From: Allobosea sp. 117
GTDB taxonomy: Bacteria > Pseudomonadota > Alphaproteobacteria > Rhizobiales > Xanthobacteraceae
Direction: 5' to 3'
Assembly (NCBI RefSeq): GCF_000702305.1
Contig: NZ_JNLC01000011.1
Location: forward strand, 186,001 to 250,000
Length of the DNA: 64,000 bases
In this document: piece by piece, positions 25,059 to 33,974 of the stretch
Numbering within the stretch: position 1 is the stretch's first letter
Layout of the letters: each line of letters opens with the position of its first letter
Made by a program: the position numbers and the translations under genes
The notes under the pieces: generated by a model
What the model was told of the DNA's origin: nothing
The model's database searches: none
What the model saw: only the letters and a program-made list of their open reading frames with translations

Positions 25059-26726
25059 ATGGCGCGCGAGGGAAAGCCCGCGGACAAGGCCGGGGCACCG
25101 GCGGAAGGTGCGGGGGCGAAGCGTTCGGCGGCAAAGGCTTCGGCGGCGAAGGGCCCAGCCGCGGCGTTGTTGGAAGGCGACGCCGCTGCGGAAGGCACCG
25201 CGGCGCAGGCGCCCGGCCGCGCGCTGTCCCGGGCGCTCGCCCATGCCGGTCACGAGTTGAAGACGCCGCTCGCCGGCATGATCGGCCTCGCCGAGCTGCT
25301 GCTCGACACCAACCTCACCGCCGAGCAGCGCAACTACGCGCATCTGCTCAAGAGCTCCGGCGAGACGCTGCTCGACATCGTCGACGGCCTGCTGGCGCCG
25401 CACGGCCCTGCCCCCGAGGCCACCGTGTTCGATCCCGCGGCACTGGCGGTCGAGACGGTCGAGCTGCTTGGCCTGCGCGCACAGGCGCGCGGGCTTGAGC
25501 TCGCCAGCGTCGTGGCGCCCGGCCTGCCGGCGCAGGTGGTCGGCGAGGCGGCGGCGCTGCGGCAGATCCTCACCAACCTGCTGGCCAACGCCATCAAATT
25601 CACCCGCGCCGGCGGCGCCACGCTCGAGCTGGCTCCCGCCGGCGACGGTGTGATCCGCTTCGAGGTGCGCGACACCGGGCCGGGCATCGCCCCGCGCGAG
25701 CGGGCGGCGATCTTCCGCGAGAGCGTGCGCGGCGCGGCGGCCGACGGCAGCGCCGAGCCGGGCAGCGGCCTCGGCCTCGCCATCGTCGCCAGGCTGGCGG
25801 CACGGCTCGGCATCGCGATCGAGCTTGCCGGCAGCCCGGCCGGCTCGCGCTTCTGGTTCGACATGAAGCTGCCGGCGGCCTCGCCGACACGCAGCGCGGC
25901 ACCAGCGCTGGCGGAGGCCTCGGTGCTGATCGCCTCGCCCTCGCCGGTGCTGCGCGAGGCGCTCGGCCGCCAGCTCGTCCTGTGGGGCGCGCGGGTCGAG
26001 ACCGCCTGCTCGCCGGCCGGGCTCGACGCCAGGCTGGATACACGGTCGGCCCCGTCGGGCCGCATGGCGATGCTGATCGACGCCGCCTTCCCGGCGGACA
26101 CGCTCGCCGCCGCGCTGAGAAGCGGCCAGCCGGCGGCGCGGCGCATCGCACTGATCACCCCCGGCCAGCGGGCGCTGCTGCCGCGCCTGATGGCGCTCGG
26201 CTGCGACACCTATCTGGTCAAGCCGGTGCGCCCCGCCTCGCTGGCGAGCCGCATTGCCGGCGATGCGCCGGCCGCCGACCTCGCGAGCGCGGAGATGGCA
26301 GTGGAGGCCGAATCGGGCATCGCCACGTCGGCGCGCCGCCGGCTGCGGGTGCTGATCGGCGAGGACGACGACGTGAATGCGCTGCTGCTCGCCGCGCTCA
26401 TCGGCCGGCTCGGCCATATGCCGGTACGGGCGGTGGACGGCGAGGCAGCCCTCGTCGCCTTCCGCGAGGCGGCGAAGGCCGGCCGTCCCTTCGACATGGC
26501 GCTGGTCGACATCGGGCTGCCGGTGCGCGACGGCATCAGCGCGGCATCGATGATGCGCGCGCTCCGCACGGGTGCATTGCTGGTCGGCATGACCGCCGGG
26601 CTCGACGCCGCGAGCCGGTCGCGCGCCGAATCAGCCGGCCTCTCCGTCATGCTGGACAAGCCGGTCGACCGCGCCAGGCTCGCCGAGCTGCTCGCGGCGG
26701 CGGCGAAAAAGCGCGGCGCCGCTTGA
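25059..26726 (+). CDS. Hybrid histidine kinase with two receiver domains (one degenerate)
   Basis: 555 residues with no membrane helix, so probably cytosolic. An Ala/Lys-rich lead (1-55) precedes the dimerisation domain with His65 (HELKTPLAG). The ATPase domain has NLLANAIKFT, DTGPGIAP and GSGLGLAIV. A first receiver-like domain keeps an Asp (MLIDAAF) and Lys (YLVKPV) but has SPSP where the acidic pair should be, so it is probably inactive. The second receiver (about 425-550) is complete: GEDDDVNA, LVDIGLPVRDG, GMTAG and DKPVD. ATG 25059 has AGAGG five bases upstream. The output partner is unknown; olsB follows on the same strand after about 130 bases. No sensory domain is visible. Confidence 0.85.
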   Translation: MAREGKPADKAGAPAEGAGAKRSAAKASAAKGPAAALLEGDAAAEGTAAQAPGRALSRALAHAGHELKTPLAGMIGLAELLLDTNLTAEQRNYAHLLKSSGETLLDIVDGLLAPHGPAPEATVFDPAALAVETVELLGLRAQARGLELASVVAPGLPAQVVGEAAALRQILTNLLANAIKFTRAGGATLELAPAGDGVIRFEVRDTGPGIAPRERAAIFRESVRGAAADGSAEPGSGLGLAIVARLAARLGIAIELAGSPAGSRFWFDMKLPAASPTRSAAPALAEASVLIASPSPVLREALGRQLVLWGARVETACSPAGLDARLDTRSAPSGRMAMLIDAAFPADTLAAALRSGQPAARRIALITPGQRALLPRLMALGCDTYLVKPVRPASLASRIAGDAPAADLASAEMAVEAESGIATSARRRLRVLIGEDDDVNALLLAALIGRLGHMPVRAVDGEAALVAFREAAKAGRPFDMALVDIGLPVRDGISAASMMRALRTGALLVGMTAGLDAASRSRAESAGLSVMLDKPVDRARLAELLAAAAKKRGAA

Positions 26727-26855
26727 GCTTGACAGGCGGGAGGCGGCGGTTGACCGATTGTCACATGTGCGTCCGAGAAATGTGATTCGTTGCAGATCGA
26801 TGTAAGATCGACCCGCCGATCGGGGCATGAGGTCGAGGCTGGGGTCATCGGGGCC

Positions 26856-27875
26856 ATGACGCATCCGTTTACCGGCGATACGCTCGAAGCCGCAGGGCCG
26901 GGCCTGCCAGCCGCCTCGCCGCTGCGGCAGTTGCTGACACCGGCGGCGTTCCGGCCGCTGTTCGACGGCCGGCTCGCTGACAAATGGCAGCCCGGGCGGC
27001 TGATCCCGGCGCTGCGCTCCTATTCCGGCGTGCGCCATCGCGAGAGCCGCCGTCCCTCCGGGCCGGTGACGCTCGGGCGCATCGGCGCGCTGGAGGTGCG
27101 GCTCGCCCGCACCGCCGCTGACGTGCGGCGCGCGCAGCGGCTGCGCTACGAGGTGTTCTACGAGGAGATGTCGGCGCTGCCGGCCGCCGCCGCGCGCCTC
27201 GCCCGCCGCGACTTCGACGCCTTCGACGCCTTCTGCGACCATCTCCTGGTGCTCGACCACGACGCCGGGCGGCTCGTGCTCGGCCGGCACGAGCCGAAGG
27301 TGGTCGGCACCTATCGGCTGCTGCGGCAGGAGATCGCCAAGCGCCATGGCGGCTTCTACACCGCCGGCGAGTTCGACATCGCGCCGTTGCTCGCCCGCCA
27401 CTCCGGCCGGCACTTCCTGGAGCTCGGCCGCTCCTGCGTGCTCCGGCCCTACCGCAACAAGCGCACGGTCGAGCTGCTGTGGCACGGCATCTGGGCCTAT
27501 GTGCTGCACCACGGCGTCGACGTGCTGTTCGGCTGCGCCAGCCTCGAAGGCACCGATCCGGCGGCACTGGCCCGCCCGCTCGCCTTCCTGCACCATTTCG
27601 CGCCCGGCGATCAGGAATGGCGCGTCGCCGCCCTGCCGCATCGGGCGACGGCGATGGACACGCTGCCGAAGGAGGCGATCGACGCCAAGGCGGCACTCGG
27701 CGAGCTGCCGCCGCTGATCAAGGGCTATCTGCGGCTCGGCGCGCAGATCGGCGAGCACGCCGTGGTCGACCGCCAGTTCGGCACCACCGACGTCTTCATC
27801 GTGCTGCCGGTCGAGCGGATCAATCCGCGCTATCGCGAGCATTTCGGCGCCAACGCCGAGCGCCACGCGGCCTGA
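26856..27875 (+). CDS. olsB: L-ornithine N-alpha-acyltransferase (ornithine lipid synthesis)
   Basis: OlsB transfers a 3-hydroxyacyl chain from ACP to ornithine, giving the lyso-ornithine lipid that OlsA then acylates. The 339-residue GNAT-like protein has VRLARTAADVRRAQRLRYEVFYEEM, DHLLVLD, VVGTYRLLRQ, FYTAGEFDIAPLL, LELGRSCVLRPYRNKRTVELLW and LFGCASLEGTDPA, all in the order of rhizobial OlsB. A stretch of about 70 residues precedes the conserved core. ATG 26856 is used; an upstream TTG at 26790 is possible. No olsA is adjacent. Ornithine lipids replace phospholipids under phosphate limitation in this group. Confidence 0.88.
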   Translation: MTHPFTGDTLEAAGPGLPAASPLRQLLTPAAFRPLFDGRLADKWQPGRLIPALRSYSGVRHRESRRPSGPVTLGRIGALEVRLARTAADVRRAQRLRYEVFYEEMSALPAAAARLARRDFDAFDAFCDHLLVLDHDAGRLVLGRHEPKVVGTYRLLRQEIAKRHGGFYTAGEFDIAPLLARHSGRHFLELGRSCVLRPYRNKRTVELLWHGIWAYVLHHGVDVLFGCASLEGTDPAALARPLAFLHHFAPGDQEWRVAALPHRATAMDTLPKEAIDAKAALGELPPLIKGYLRLGAQIGEHAVVDRQFGTTDVFIVLPVERINPRYREHFGANAERHAA

Positions 27876-28031
27876 ACGGCCGGCAGGGTCCAGCCTCGGG
27901 CCGGCGAGGGCATCCGCGCCTTGTGACGAGCCGTCATGGCGGCGGAACGCCGGTTTAGGCGCGCCTTGCGCCCGCGCGGCACCTCTCCCATATCCCATGC
28001 GAACGGGATGCCCGATCGGGGTCCCACATAC

Positions 28032-28063
28032 CAAAGTCGCTTCAATGCGAGGACTTTGAGACC
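28032..28063 (+). promoter_or_regulatory. Candidate RNA thermometer upstream of hsp20
   Basis: CAAAGTC (28032-28038) is perfectly complementary to GACTTTG (28052-28058). The ribosome-binding bases GAGGA (28049-28053) lie at the base of the right arm, partly paired, with the start codon at 28064. An alternative inner pairing uses TCGC with GCGA. Hsp20 genes of rhizobia are often controlled by ROSE-type thermometers that hide the ribosome site in this way. Structure is seen in sequence; temperature control is inferred. Confidence 0.45.
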
Positions 28064-28486
28064 ATGTCGCGTATTCCCTCGCTGTCGAGCCCCTTCCTGC
28101 TCGGCTTCGACGAGGTCGAGCGGGCGCTCGACCGGGTCGTGAAGGGCTCGGACGGCTATCCGCCCTACAATGTCGAGCGGGTCGCCACGCCGGGTCAGCC
28201 CGAGCGGCTGAGGATCATCCTGGCGGTAGCCGGCTTCCAGCGCGAACAGCTCGATGTGACGCTGGAGGAGAAGGAGCTCGTTATCCGCGGCCGGCAGGCC
28301 GAGGAGCCGGGCCGCATCTTCCTCCACCGCGGCATCGCCGCACGCCAGTTCCAGCGCACCTTCGTGCTGGCCGACGGCATGCAGGTGCTGGGAGCGGAGC
28401 TCCGCAACGGTCTTCTGTCGGTCGATCTCGCCCGGCCGGAACCGGAACGGGTGATCAGGCGTATCGACATAGCGACCGATGAATGA
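28064..28486 (+). CDS. Hsp20 family small heat-shock protein
   Basis: A 140-residue alpha-crystallin-domain holdase. MSRIPSLSSPFLLGFDEVERALDRV is the N-terminus of the IbpA-like rhizobial class; YPPYNVERV, LRIILAVAGFQREQLDVTLEEKELVIRGR and the strand RQFQRTFVLADGMQVLGAELRNGLLSVDL form the beta-sandwich. It binds unfolding proteins without ATP. A hairpin overlaps its ribosome site. DUF1150 follows after 46 bases in the same transcript, a standard Hyphomicrobiales pairing, and the pair ends at a strong terminator. Confidence 0.93.
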   Translation: MSRIPSLSSPFLLGFDEVERALDRVVKGSDGYPPYNVERVATPGQPERLRIILAVAGFQREQLDVTLEEKELVIRGRQAEEPGRIFLHRGIAARQFQRTFVLADGMQVLGAELRNGLLSVDLARPEPERVIRRIDIATDE

Positions 28487-28532
28487 GGGAACTCGAGCCG
28501 GTCTCGACCGCAGCGTAAAGGAGTCGCGGACC

Positions 28533-28820
28533 ATGACACAGGATTTCGACCATCACGGCGTCACAGCCGACACCCCGGTGCCCGAGGCGCTGACGCCGGA
28601 GGCCTTCGCCAGCCTCGGCGACGGTAGGATCGCCTATGTGCGCTCCATCCGTTCGGAGGAAGTGGCGGAGATGTTCCCGCAGGCGCCGCACATCGCGCCG
28701 GGCATCGAGCTCTTCACGCTGCACGCCGCGGACGGCACGCCGCTCATGCTGACCGATAGCCGCGAGGCGGCGATCGCCAATGCCAGCGAGCACGAGCTGG
28801 TGACGCTCAGCGTGCACTGA
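28533..28820 (+). CDS. DUF1150 family protein
   Basis: A 95-residue DUF1150 protein: LTPEAFASLGDGRIAYVRSIRSEEV and IELFTLHAADGTPLMLTDSREAAIANASEHEL are the family core. It is almost always next to an hsp20-type gene in alphaproteobacteria, and this context suggests a stress-linked function that is still undefined. ATG 28533 is chosen for the AAGGAG ten bases upstream; ATG 28479, overlapping the hsp20 end, lacks one. It is followed by a T-run terminator. Confidence 0.88.
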   Translation: MTQDFDHHGVTADTPVPEALTPEAFASLGDGRIAYVRSIRSEEVAEMFPQAPHIAPGIELFTLHAADGTPLMLTDSREAAIANASEHELVTLSVH

Positions 28821-28844
28821 GCGCGGACCAGATGAAACGGAACA

Positions 28845-28879
28845 GGGCGCCCGAGGCCTCGCCTCCCGGCGCCTTTTTT
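28845..28879 (+). terminator. Rho-independent terminator of hsp20-DUF1150
   Basis: GGCGCC and GAGGC pair with GCCTC and GGCGCC across a short loop, and six Ts follow (28874-28879). It lies 25 bases after the DUF1150 stop. Confidence 0.85.
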
Positions 28880-28892
28880 CGTCGGGAGATCT

Positions 28893-28994
28893 AAAGCGTT
28901 TTCGCGCGAAGTGGATTCCGGTTCGCGTGAAGAAAACGCGCCAAACCAAAGAATTAGAGCATTTCGGCGTTTCCGTGAAACGATGAAATGCTCT
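28893..28994. repeat. Rhizobial intergenic repeat (GCGTTTTC / GAGCATTTC palindromes)
   Basis: Two adjacent inverted repeats. The first runs from AAAGCGTTTTCGCGCGAA to TTCGCGTGAAGAAAACGC (28893-28939). The second is AGAGCATTTC (28956-28965) with GAAATGCTCT (28985-28994). I recognise this composite as a dispersed intergenic element found in many Hyphomicrobiales. The second arm overlaps the gshB stop codon (28993-28995), so the element forms the 3' end of the gshB mRNA and may act as its terminator. Confidence 0.65.
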
Positions 28995-29934
28995 AGCGGC
29001 GCTTCGCCTCGATGGCGTCCCAGACCAGCGCGGCGATGTCCGGGCCGCCGAGGCGGCGAATGGCGCGGATGCCGGTCGGCGCGGTGACGTTGATCTCGGT
29101 GAGGTTGCCGCCGATCACGTCGATGCCGGTCAGCAGCAGCCCCTTCTCGCGCAGGGAAGGCCCCAGCCTCTCGCAGATTTCCCGCTCGCGGGGCGTGAGG
29201 TCGGTTTCCTTCGCCGCGCCGCCGCGCACCATGTTGGAGCGCAGATCGCCCTCGCTCGGCACGCGGTTCACCGCCCCCGCGAACTCCCCGTCGACGAGGA
29301 TGATGCGCTTGTCGCCGGCGCTCACGGCGGGAAGGAAACGCTGCACCACCCACGGCTCGCGGAAGGCGGTCGCGAAGAAATCATAGAGCGAGCCGAAATT
29401 CAGGTCGTCGCGGGTGAGGCGGAACACCGAGGAGCCGCCATGCCCGTAGAGCGGCTTGAAGACGATGTCGCCATGCTCGGCGCGGAACGCCTTGATCTCG
29501 TCGAGGTCGCGCGTGACCAGCGTCGGCGGCATCAGCTCGGGAAATTCGGTGACGAAGATCTTCTCCGGCGCGTTGCGGACCTGCGCCGGGTCGTTCACCA
29601 CCAGCGTCTTCGGATGCACCCGCTCGAGCATGTGGGTGGCGGTGATGTAGTTGAGGTCGAAGGGCGGGTCCTGCCGCATCAGGATCACGTCGAAACTGTC
29701 GAGCCGCACCCGCTCGCGGGCACCGAGCGTGAAATGGTCGCCCTTGACGTCGCGCACCTCCACCGGCTCGACGGTGACGAACACCTGCCCATCGCGCATG
29801 GCGAGCCGGTCGGGCGTGTAATAGGCCAGCCTATGGCCGCGCGCCTGCGCTTCCAGCATCAGGGCGAAGCCAGAATCCCCGGCGATGTTGATGCGATCGA
29901 TCGGGTCCGTCTGGATGGCGACGTTGAGGCTCAT
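28993..29934 (-). CDS. gshB: Glutathione synthase
   Basis: GshB ligates glycine to gamma-glutamylcysteine with ATP, completing glutathione. The 313-residue ATP-grasp protein has [30 protein letters not shown] at the N-terminus, [22 protein letters not shown], the grasp segments [15 protein letters not shown] and [27 protein letters not shown], and [24 protein letters not shown] for metal and substrate binding. Length is standard. It lies in the same direction as rsmI-yraN with a 108-base gap, the usual neighbourhood in this group. Confidence 0.96.
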   Translation of the reverse strand: MSLNVAIQTDPIDRINIAGDSGFALMLEAQARGHRLAYYTPDRLAMRDGQVFVTVEPVEVRDVKGDHFTLGARERVRLDSFDVILMRQDPPFDLNYITATHMLERVHPKTLVVNDPAQVRNAPEKIFVTEFPELMPPTLVTRDLDEIKAFRAEHGDIVFKPLYGHGGSSVFRLTRDDLNFGSLYDFFATAFREPWVVQRFLPAVSAGDKRIILVDGEFAGAVNRVPSEGDLRSNMVRGGAAKETDLTPREREICERLGPSLREKGLLLTGIDVIGGNLTEINVTAPTGIRAIRRLGGPDIAALVWDAIEAKRR

Positions 29935-30042
29935 GGTGGGAACTCGGGGGGAAGGGTTCGCGAGGGGTACCGGCGCGCCGGCGTGTCCCCTTCTGTTTAG
30001 TCGCTCGGCCGCCGCTTTGCCACGGTGACGGCCGCCCGCGAC

Positions 30043-30408
30043 CTATTCCGCCTCGAAGGCGCCGGGCAGGTGCACGGGCGCGCTGCGCGGGGCGATGAGC
30101 ACGGCGTCGAAGCGCATGTCGAGGGCGGCGAGCTCCGGGCGCCCAGCGAGGAAGATCTCAGCGGCCTGCGCGATGCGTCGGCGCTGGCGCGGCAGGATGG
30201 AGAGGGCGGCGGCGTCGATATTGGCCCGCGCCTTCACCTCGACGAACAGCAGAAGTGTTTCGTTGCGGGCGACGAGGTCGATCTCGCCGCGCGGCGTACG
30301 TATCCGCGTGGCGAGGATGGAAAAGCCCTGCGCCGCGAGCAGCGCCGAGGCGGCCGCCTCGGCGTCGATGCCGCGCGCGAAGGCGGCCCGGCGACGCTCA
30401 GTCGCCAT
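30043..30408 (-). CDS. yraN: YraN family (UPF0102) endonuclease-fold protein
   Basis: A 121-residue YraN protein. GIDAEAAASALLAAQGFSILATRIRTPRGEIDLVARNETLLLFVEVKAR holds the restriction-endonuclease-like core (E-x-D...E-V-K), which suggests nuclease or Holliday-junction-like activity that is unproven. ATG 30408 (MATERRRAAF) is preferred over the in-frame ATG at 30438, which would lie deep in rsmI. It overlaps the rsmI end by 11 bases, so it is translationally coupled. Confidence 0.88.
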   Translation of the reverse strand: MATERRRAAFARGIDAEAAASALLAAQGFSILATRIRTPRGEIDLVARNETLLLFVEVKARANIDAAALSILPRQRRRIAQAAEIFLAGRPELAALDMRFDAVLIAPRSAPVHLPGAFEAE

Positions 30409-31315
30409 CCGCCCGCTCCAGCGCCAGCGCGCGGGCATAGACCTCGCGCTTGGGCCGGCCGGTGGCCGTCGCCACCGCCGCCGCCGCGTCCTTCACCGAA
30501 AGCGTCGCCAGCGCCCGGCGCAGCGCGCCGTCGACATCGGCGTCGCTCGCCACCTCCTCGTCCGGCGGGCCGACGATCAGCACGATCTCGCCCTTCGGCG
30601 CGCCGGCCGCGGCATAATGCGCGGCGAGGGCGTCGAGCGGGGCGCGGCGCACCTCCTCGAAGGTCTTGGTCAGCTCGCGGCACACCGCCGCCGGGCGCGG
30701 GCCGAGGCCATCGGCGAGATCGGCGAGGCTTTCCGGCAGGCGCGGGCCGGTCTCGTAGAGAACGAGTGTCGCCGGCATCGCCTTCAGTTCGGCGATGCGG
30801 TTGCGCCGCGCGCCCGGCTTCGGCGGCAGGAAGCCCTCGAAGAAGAAGCGGTCGGTCGGCAGCCCGGCGGCCACCAGCGCGGCGAGGCTCGCCGAGGCGC
30901 CCGGCAACGGCACCACGCGGTGGCCGGCCGCGATCGCCGCCTCGACCAGCTTGTAGCCGGGGTCGGAGACCAGCGGCGTGCCGGCGTCCGACACCAGCGC
31001 CACCGCCGCGCCCTGCCCGAGCTTTTCCACAAGGCGCGGGCGCATCGTCTCGGCATTGTGATCGTGATAGGCGACGAGCGGCGTGCGGATGCCGTAGCGC
31101 TCCAGCAGGCGGCGCGTCACCCGGGTGTCCTCGCAGGCGACCAGCGCGGCGCCGGCGAGCGTCTCCAGCGCGCGCAAGGTGACGTCGCCGAGATTGCCGA
31201 TCGGCGTCGCCACCACATAGAGGCCGCCTTCGAGGCGCGCGGCGGGAAGGCTGACGGCACCGATGCGGAAGGTGGCGGGCGCGGAATCGGACATGGGGCT
31301 GGGAGCGGGCTTCAT
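30398..31315 (-). CDS. rsmI: 16S rRNA (cytidine(1402)-2'-O)-methyltransferase
   Basis: RsmI methylates the ribose of C1402 in the decoding centre of 16S rRNA. The 305-residue SAM-dependent tetrapyrrole-methylase-fold protein has LYVVATPIGNLGDVTLRALETLAGA, VACEDTRVTRRLLERYGI, ALVSDAGTPLVSDPGYKLV, VPLPGASASLAALVAAGLPTDRFFFEGFLP and FYE-type LVLYETGPRLPESLADL, all family marks. It overlaps yraN and is divergent from the LpoA-like gene. ATG 31315 is used; ATG 31294 is also possible. Confidence 0.95.
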   Translation of the reverse strand: MKPAPSPMSDSAPATFRIGAVSLPAARLEGGLYVVATPIGNLGDVTLRALETLAGAALVACEDTRVTRRLLERYGIRTPLVAYHDHNAETMRPRLVEKLGQGAAVALVSDAGTPLVSDPGYKLVEAAIAAGHRVVPLPGASASLAALVAAGLPTDRFFFEGFLPPKPGARRNRIAELKAMPATLVLYETGPRLPESLADLADGLGPRPAAVCRELTKTFEEVRRAPLDALAAHYAAAGAPKGEIVLIVGPPDEEVASDADVDGALRRALATLSVKDAAAAVATATGRPKREVYARALALERADGD

Positions 31316-31467
31316 GGCGCGATCCTAGAAGGTACGGGAGCCCACGTCATGCGGCCCGGGGGCCCGGAACGGGTGGAAAACGCCCCGATTTGGCCCGGCG
31401 AATCCCGGCCGCGCGTGACAGGGCGCGGCGAGCCGGCCTAAAACGGGATGCGACGCCGACACGGGAC

Positions 31468-32739
31468 ATGCGATTGGTGATGAGCGACGACGACATGCTG
31501 GCCCGTCCGCCGGCCGGCTTGCCTGCTACCCTGCCAGCCGCAGCCTCCCGCCGCGTCGGTCGGGCGATGCGCGCCTTGGTGCTCGCCGCGGCATCGGGCC
31601 TCCTCGCCGCCTGCGGCGGGGTCTCCGAGGCGCCACCCACCGCCGCCATCCCGAACACGCCCGCCACGGTCGAGAACCCCCAGCCGGCCAACGCCATCGG
31701 CACCGGCAGCGTGCGCATCGGGCTGATCCTGCCGCTCGGGGCGAGCGGCAATGCGGCGCTGGCCGCGCAGGCGCTGCGCAACGCCGCCGAGATGGCGGTG
31801 AACGAGTTTCCCGGCGGCGACGTGCAGATCCTCGTCAAGGACGACGCCGGCACCAGCCAGGGCGCGCAGGCCGCCGCCACCCAGGCCATCGACGAGGGCG
31901 CCAAGGCGATCATCGGCCCGCTGTTCTCGCACACGGTCGCCGCCGCCGGGCAGGTGGCGCGCTCGCGCAACGTGCCGCTCGTCGGCTTCTCGACCGACAC
32001 CAATGTCGCGGCGCGCGGCGTCTATCTCCTGAGCTTCCTGCCGCAGACCGACGTCGAGCGCGCGGTGCGCTACGCCGCCGCCAAGGGCCGGCGCGCCTTC
32101 GTCGCGCTGCTGCCGGACAATGCCTATGGCTCGGTGGTGGAAGGCGCGTTCCGCGAGGCGGTGCCGGCCGCCGGCGGGCGCGTCGTCGGCATCGAGCGCT
32201 ACCCGACCAACGGCAGCGGCTATGCAGACGCGGCCAAGCGCATCGCCGCCTCCGCCCAGCAGGCGGACGCGGTGTTCCTGCCGGATTCGGCCGAGGTAGT
32301 GCCGCAGCTCGTGCAGGCGCTGGCCGCGGCGGGCGCCCCGGTCGCCGGCAAGCAGCTCATCGGCACCGGGCTGTGGGACGATCCGCGCATGTTCGCCCTG
32401 CCGAGCATGGCGGGCGGCATCTTCGCGGCGCCCGACCCCGCCGGCTACCGCGCCTTCTCCGAGCGCTACCGCGCGCGCTACGGACGCGACCCGGTGCGCA
32501 CGGCGACGCTTGCCCATGACGGCGTCTCGCTGATGGCGGCGATCGTCAAGACGCGCGGGGCGATGGGCATCACCGACGAGGCGATCGAGACGCCCTCGGG
32601 CTTCTCCGGCGTCGACGGCGTGTTCCGCTTCCGCAGCGACGGCACCAACCAGCGCGGCCTCGCGGTGATGGAGATCGGGAACGGCAGCGCCCGCATCGTC
32701 GATCCCGCCCCGCGCAGTTTTGGGGGGACGGGGCTTTAG
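31468..32739 (+). CDS. LpoA-like penicillin-binding-protein activator lipoprotein
   Basis: About 423 residues. A lipoprotein signal MRALVLAAASGLLAAC gives the lipobox LLAAC within a longer lead. The mature protein is a type 1 periplasmic-binding fold: VRIGLILPLGASGNAALAAQALRNAAEMAVNEF, AIIGPLFSHTVAAAGQVARSRNVPLVGFSTD, and DAVFLPDSAEVVPQLVQALAAAG. In gammaproteobacteria LpoA activates PBP1A and is coded next to rsmI and yraN, as here, where it faces rsmI. The alphaproteobacterial members lack the N-terminal TPR part; PBP activation is inferred from family and context. Start between ATG 31468 and 31480 is not decided. Confidence 0.8.
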   Translation: MRLVMSDDDMLARPPAGLPATLPAAASRRVGRAMRALVLAAASGLLAACGGVSEAPPTAAIPNTPATVENPQPANAIGTGSVRIGLILPLGASGNAALAAQALRNAAEMAVNEFPGGDVQILVKDDAGTSQGAQAAATQAIDEGAKAIIGPLFSHTVAAAGQVARSRNVPLVGFSTDTNVAARGVYLLSFLPQTDVERAVRYAAAKGRRAFVALLPDNAYGSVVEGAFREAVPAAGGRVVGIERYPTNGSGYADAAKRIAASAQQADAVFLPDSAEVVPQLVQALAAAGAPVAGKQLIGTGLWDDPRMFALPSMAGGIFAAPDPAGYRAFSERYRARYGRDPVRTATLAHDGVSLMAAIVKTRGAMGITDEAIETPSGFSGVDGVFRFRSDGTNQRGLAVMEIGNGSARIVDPAPRSFGGTGL

Positions 32740-32768
32740 GCCGGCGGCATTAGCCTAGATCGCCGTCC

Positions 32769-33974
32769 TCACGCCGCCAGGTCGGCGACGATGGCGTCGA
32801 GCACCGGAAAGCCCTGCGGGGTGACGCGCAGGCGGCCGTCGGGTAGCTGCTCGATCATCCCTTCGGCGAGCAGCGCATGCACGCGCATCGACTCGAAATC
32901 GCGGCCCGACAGGCGCTTGAAGCGCTGGCCGTCAATGCCCTCGGCGAGCCGCAGCCCCATCAGCAGGAACTCGTCGGACTGCTCCATGCGGGTCAGCGAC
33001 TCGTCCTCGACGAGGCCGTGGCCGTGTTCCTCGACGAGGTTCAGCCACGCCTCCGGGCGGCGCTCGGTGGAGGTCGCGCGGCGCCCCTCCGGCGTGTCGA
33101 GCCGTCCATGGGCGCCGGGGCCGATGCCGGCATATTCGCCATAGCGCCAATAGAGCAGATTGTGGCGGCTCTCGGCGCCCGGGCGGGCATGGTTGGAGAT
33201 CTCGTAGGCCGGCAGACCCGCCTCGCGCGTCATCTCCTGGGTGACGTCCCAGAGCGCGCGGGCGACTTCCTCCTCGGGCACCACCAGCTTGCCGGCGCGG
33301 TGCAGCGCGGCGAAGGGCGTGCCGTCCTCGATGGTGAGCTGGTAGAGCGAGAGATGCTCGCAGCCCTCGGAGATGGCGCGCAGAAGCTCGGCGCGCCAGG
33401 CCTCCGGCGTCTGCGCCGGGCGGGCATAGATGAGGTCGAAGGACACCCGCTCGAAGGCGGCGCGGGCCACCGCCACCGCGGCCAGCGCCTCGTCCGCCGT
33501 GTGCATGCGCCCGAGCGCCTTAAGCGAGGCGTCGTCCAGCGCCTGCACGCCGAGCGAGACGCGGTTGACCCCGGCGGCGCGATAGCCGCGGAAGCGGCCG
33601 GCCTCAACGCTGGTCGGGTTGGCCTCCAGCGTCACCTCGGCGGTGGCGTCGAGCGGCCAGGCCTCGTCGATCGCCGCGAGGATGCCGCCGACGGTGGCCG
33701 GGTCCATCAGCGAGGGGGTGCCGCCGCCGAAGAACACGCTCGCCGTGCGCCGCTGGCCGGTGCGGGCGCGGGCGTCGGCGATCTCGGCGCGGAACGCCCT
33801 CAGGAACCGGTCCTGGTCCGGCGGCGAATGGCGGACATGCGAGTTGAAGTCGCAATAAGGGCATTTGGCGAGGCAGAACGGCCAATGCACATAGACGCCG
33901 AAGCCCGGATCGACCGGCGGCGGTGCGGCGCGCGGCGGGCGCTCGAGGGTGAGGCTGTCAGCTATCCGAATCAT
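32769..33974 (-). CDS. hemW: Radical SAM haem chaperone HemW
   Basis: HemW (formerly called oxygen-independent coproporphyrinogen oxidase-like) binds haem and a [4Fe-4S] cluster and hands haem to target proteins. 401 residues. [19 protein letters not shown] carries the C-x3-C-x2-C radical SAM motif. The true HemN enzyme has an extra N-terminal cysteine region that is absent here. [45 protein letters not shown] and [14 protein letters not shown] are family marks. ATG 33974 is used, overlapping the rdgB end by 17 bases, so it closes the rph-rdgB-hemW operon. Confidence 0.93.
   Translation of the reverse strand: MIRIADSLTLERPPRAAPPPVDPGFGVYVHWPFCLAKCPYCDFNSHVRHSPPDQDRFLRAFRAEIADARARTGQRRTASVFFGGGTPSLMDPATVGGILAAIDEAWPLDATAEVTLEANPTSVEAGRFRGYRAAGVNRVSLGVQALDDASLKALGRMHTADEALAAVAVARAAFERVSFDLIYARPAQTPEAWRAELLRAISEGCEHLSLYQLTIEDGTPFAALHRAGKLVVPEEEVARALWDVTQEMTREAGLPAYEISNHARPGAESRHNLLYWRYGEYAGIGPGAHGRLDTPEGRRATSTERRPEAWLNLVEEHGHGLVEDESLTRMEQSDEFLLMGLRLAEGIDGQRFKRLSGRDFESMRVHALLAEGMIEQLPDGRLRVTPQGFPVLDAIVADLAA

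Noticed and set aside
32769-33974. Calling this gene hemN (oxygen-independent coproporphyrinogen III oxidase)
   Set aside because: The length and C-x3-C-x2-C start fit HemW, and the extra cysteine region of true HemN is absent.
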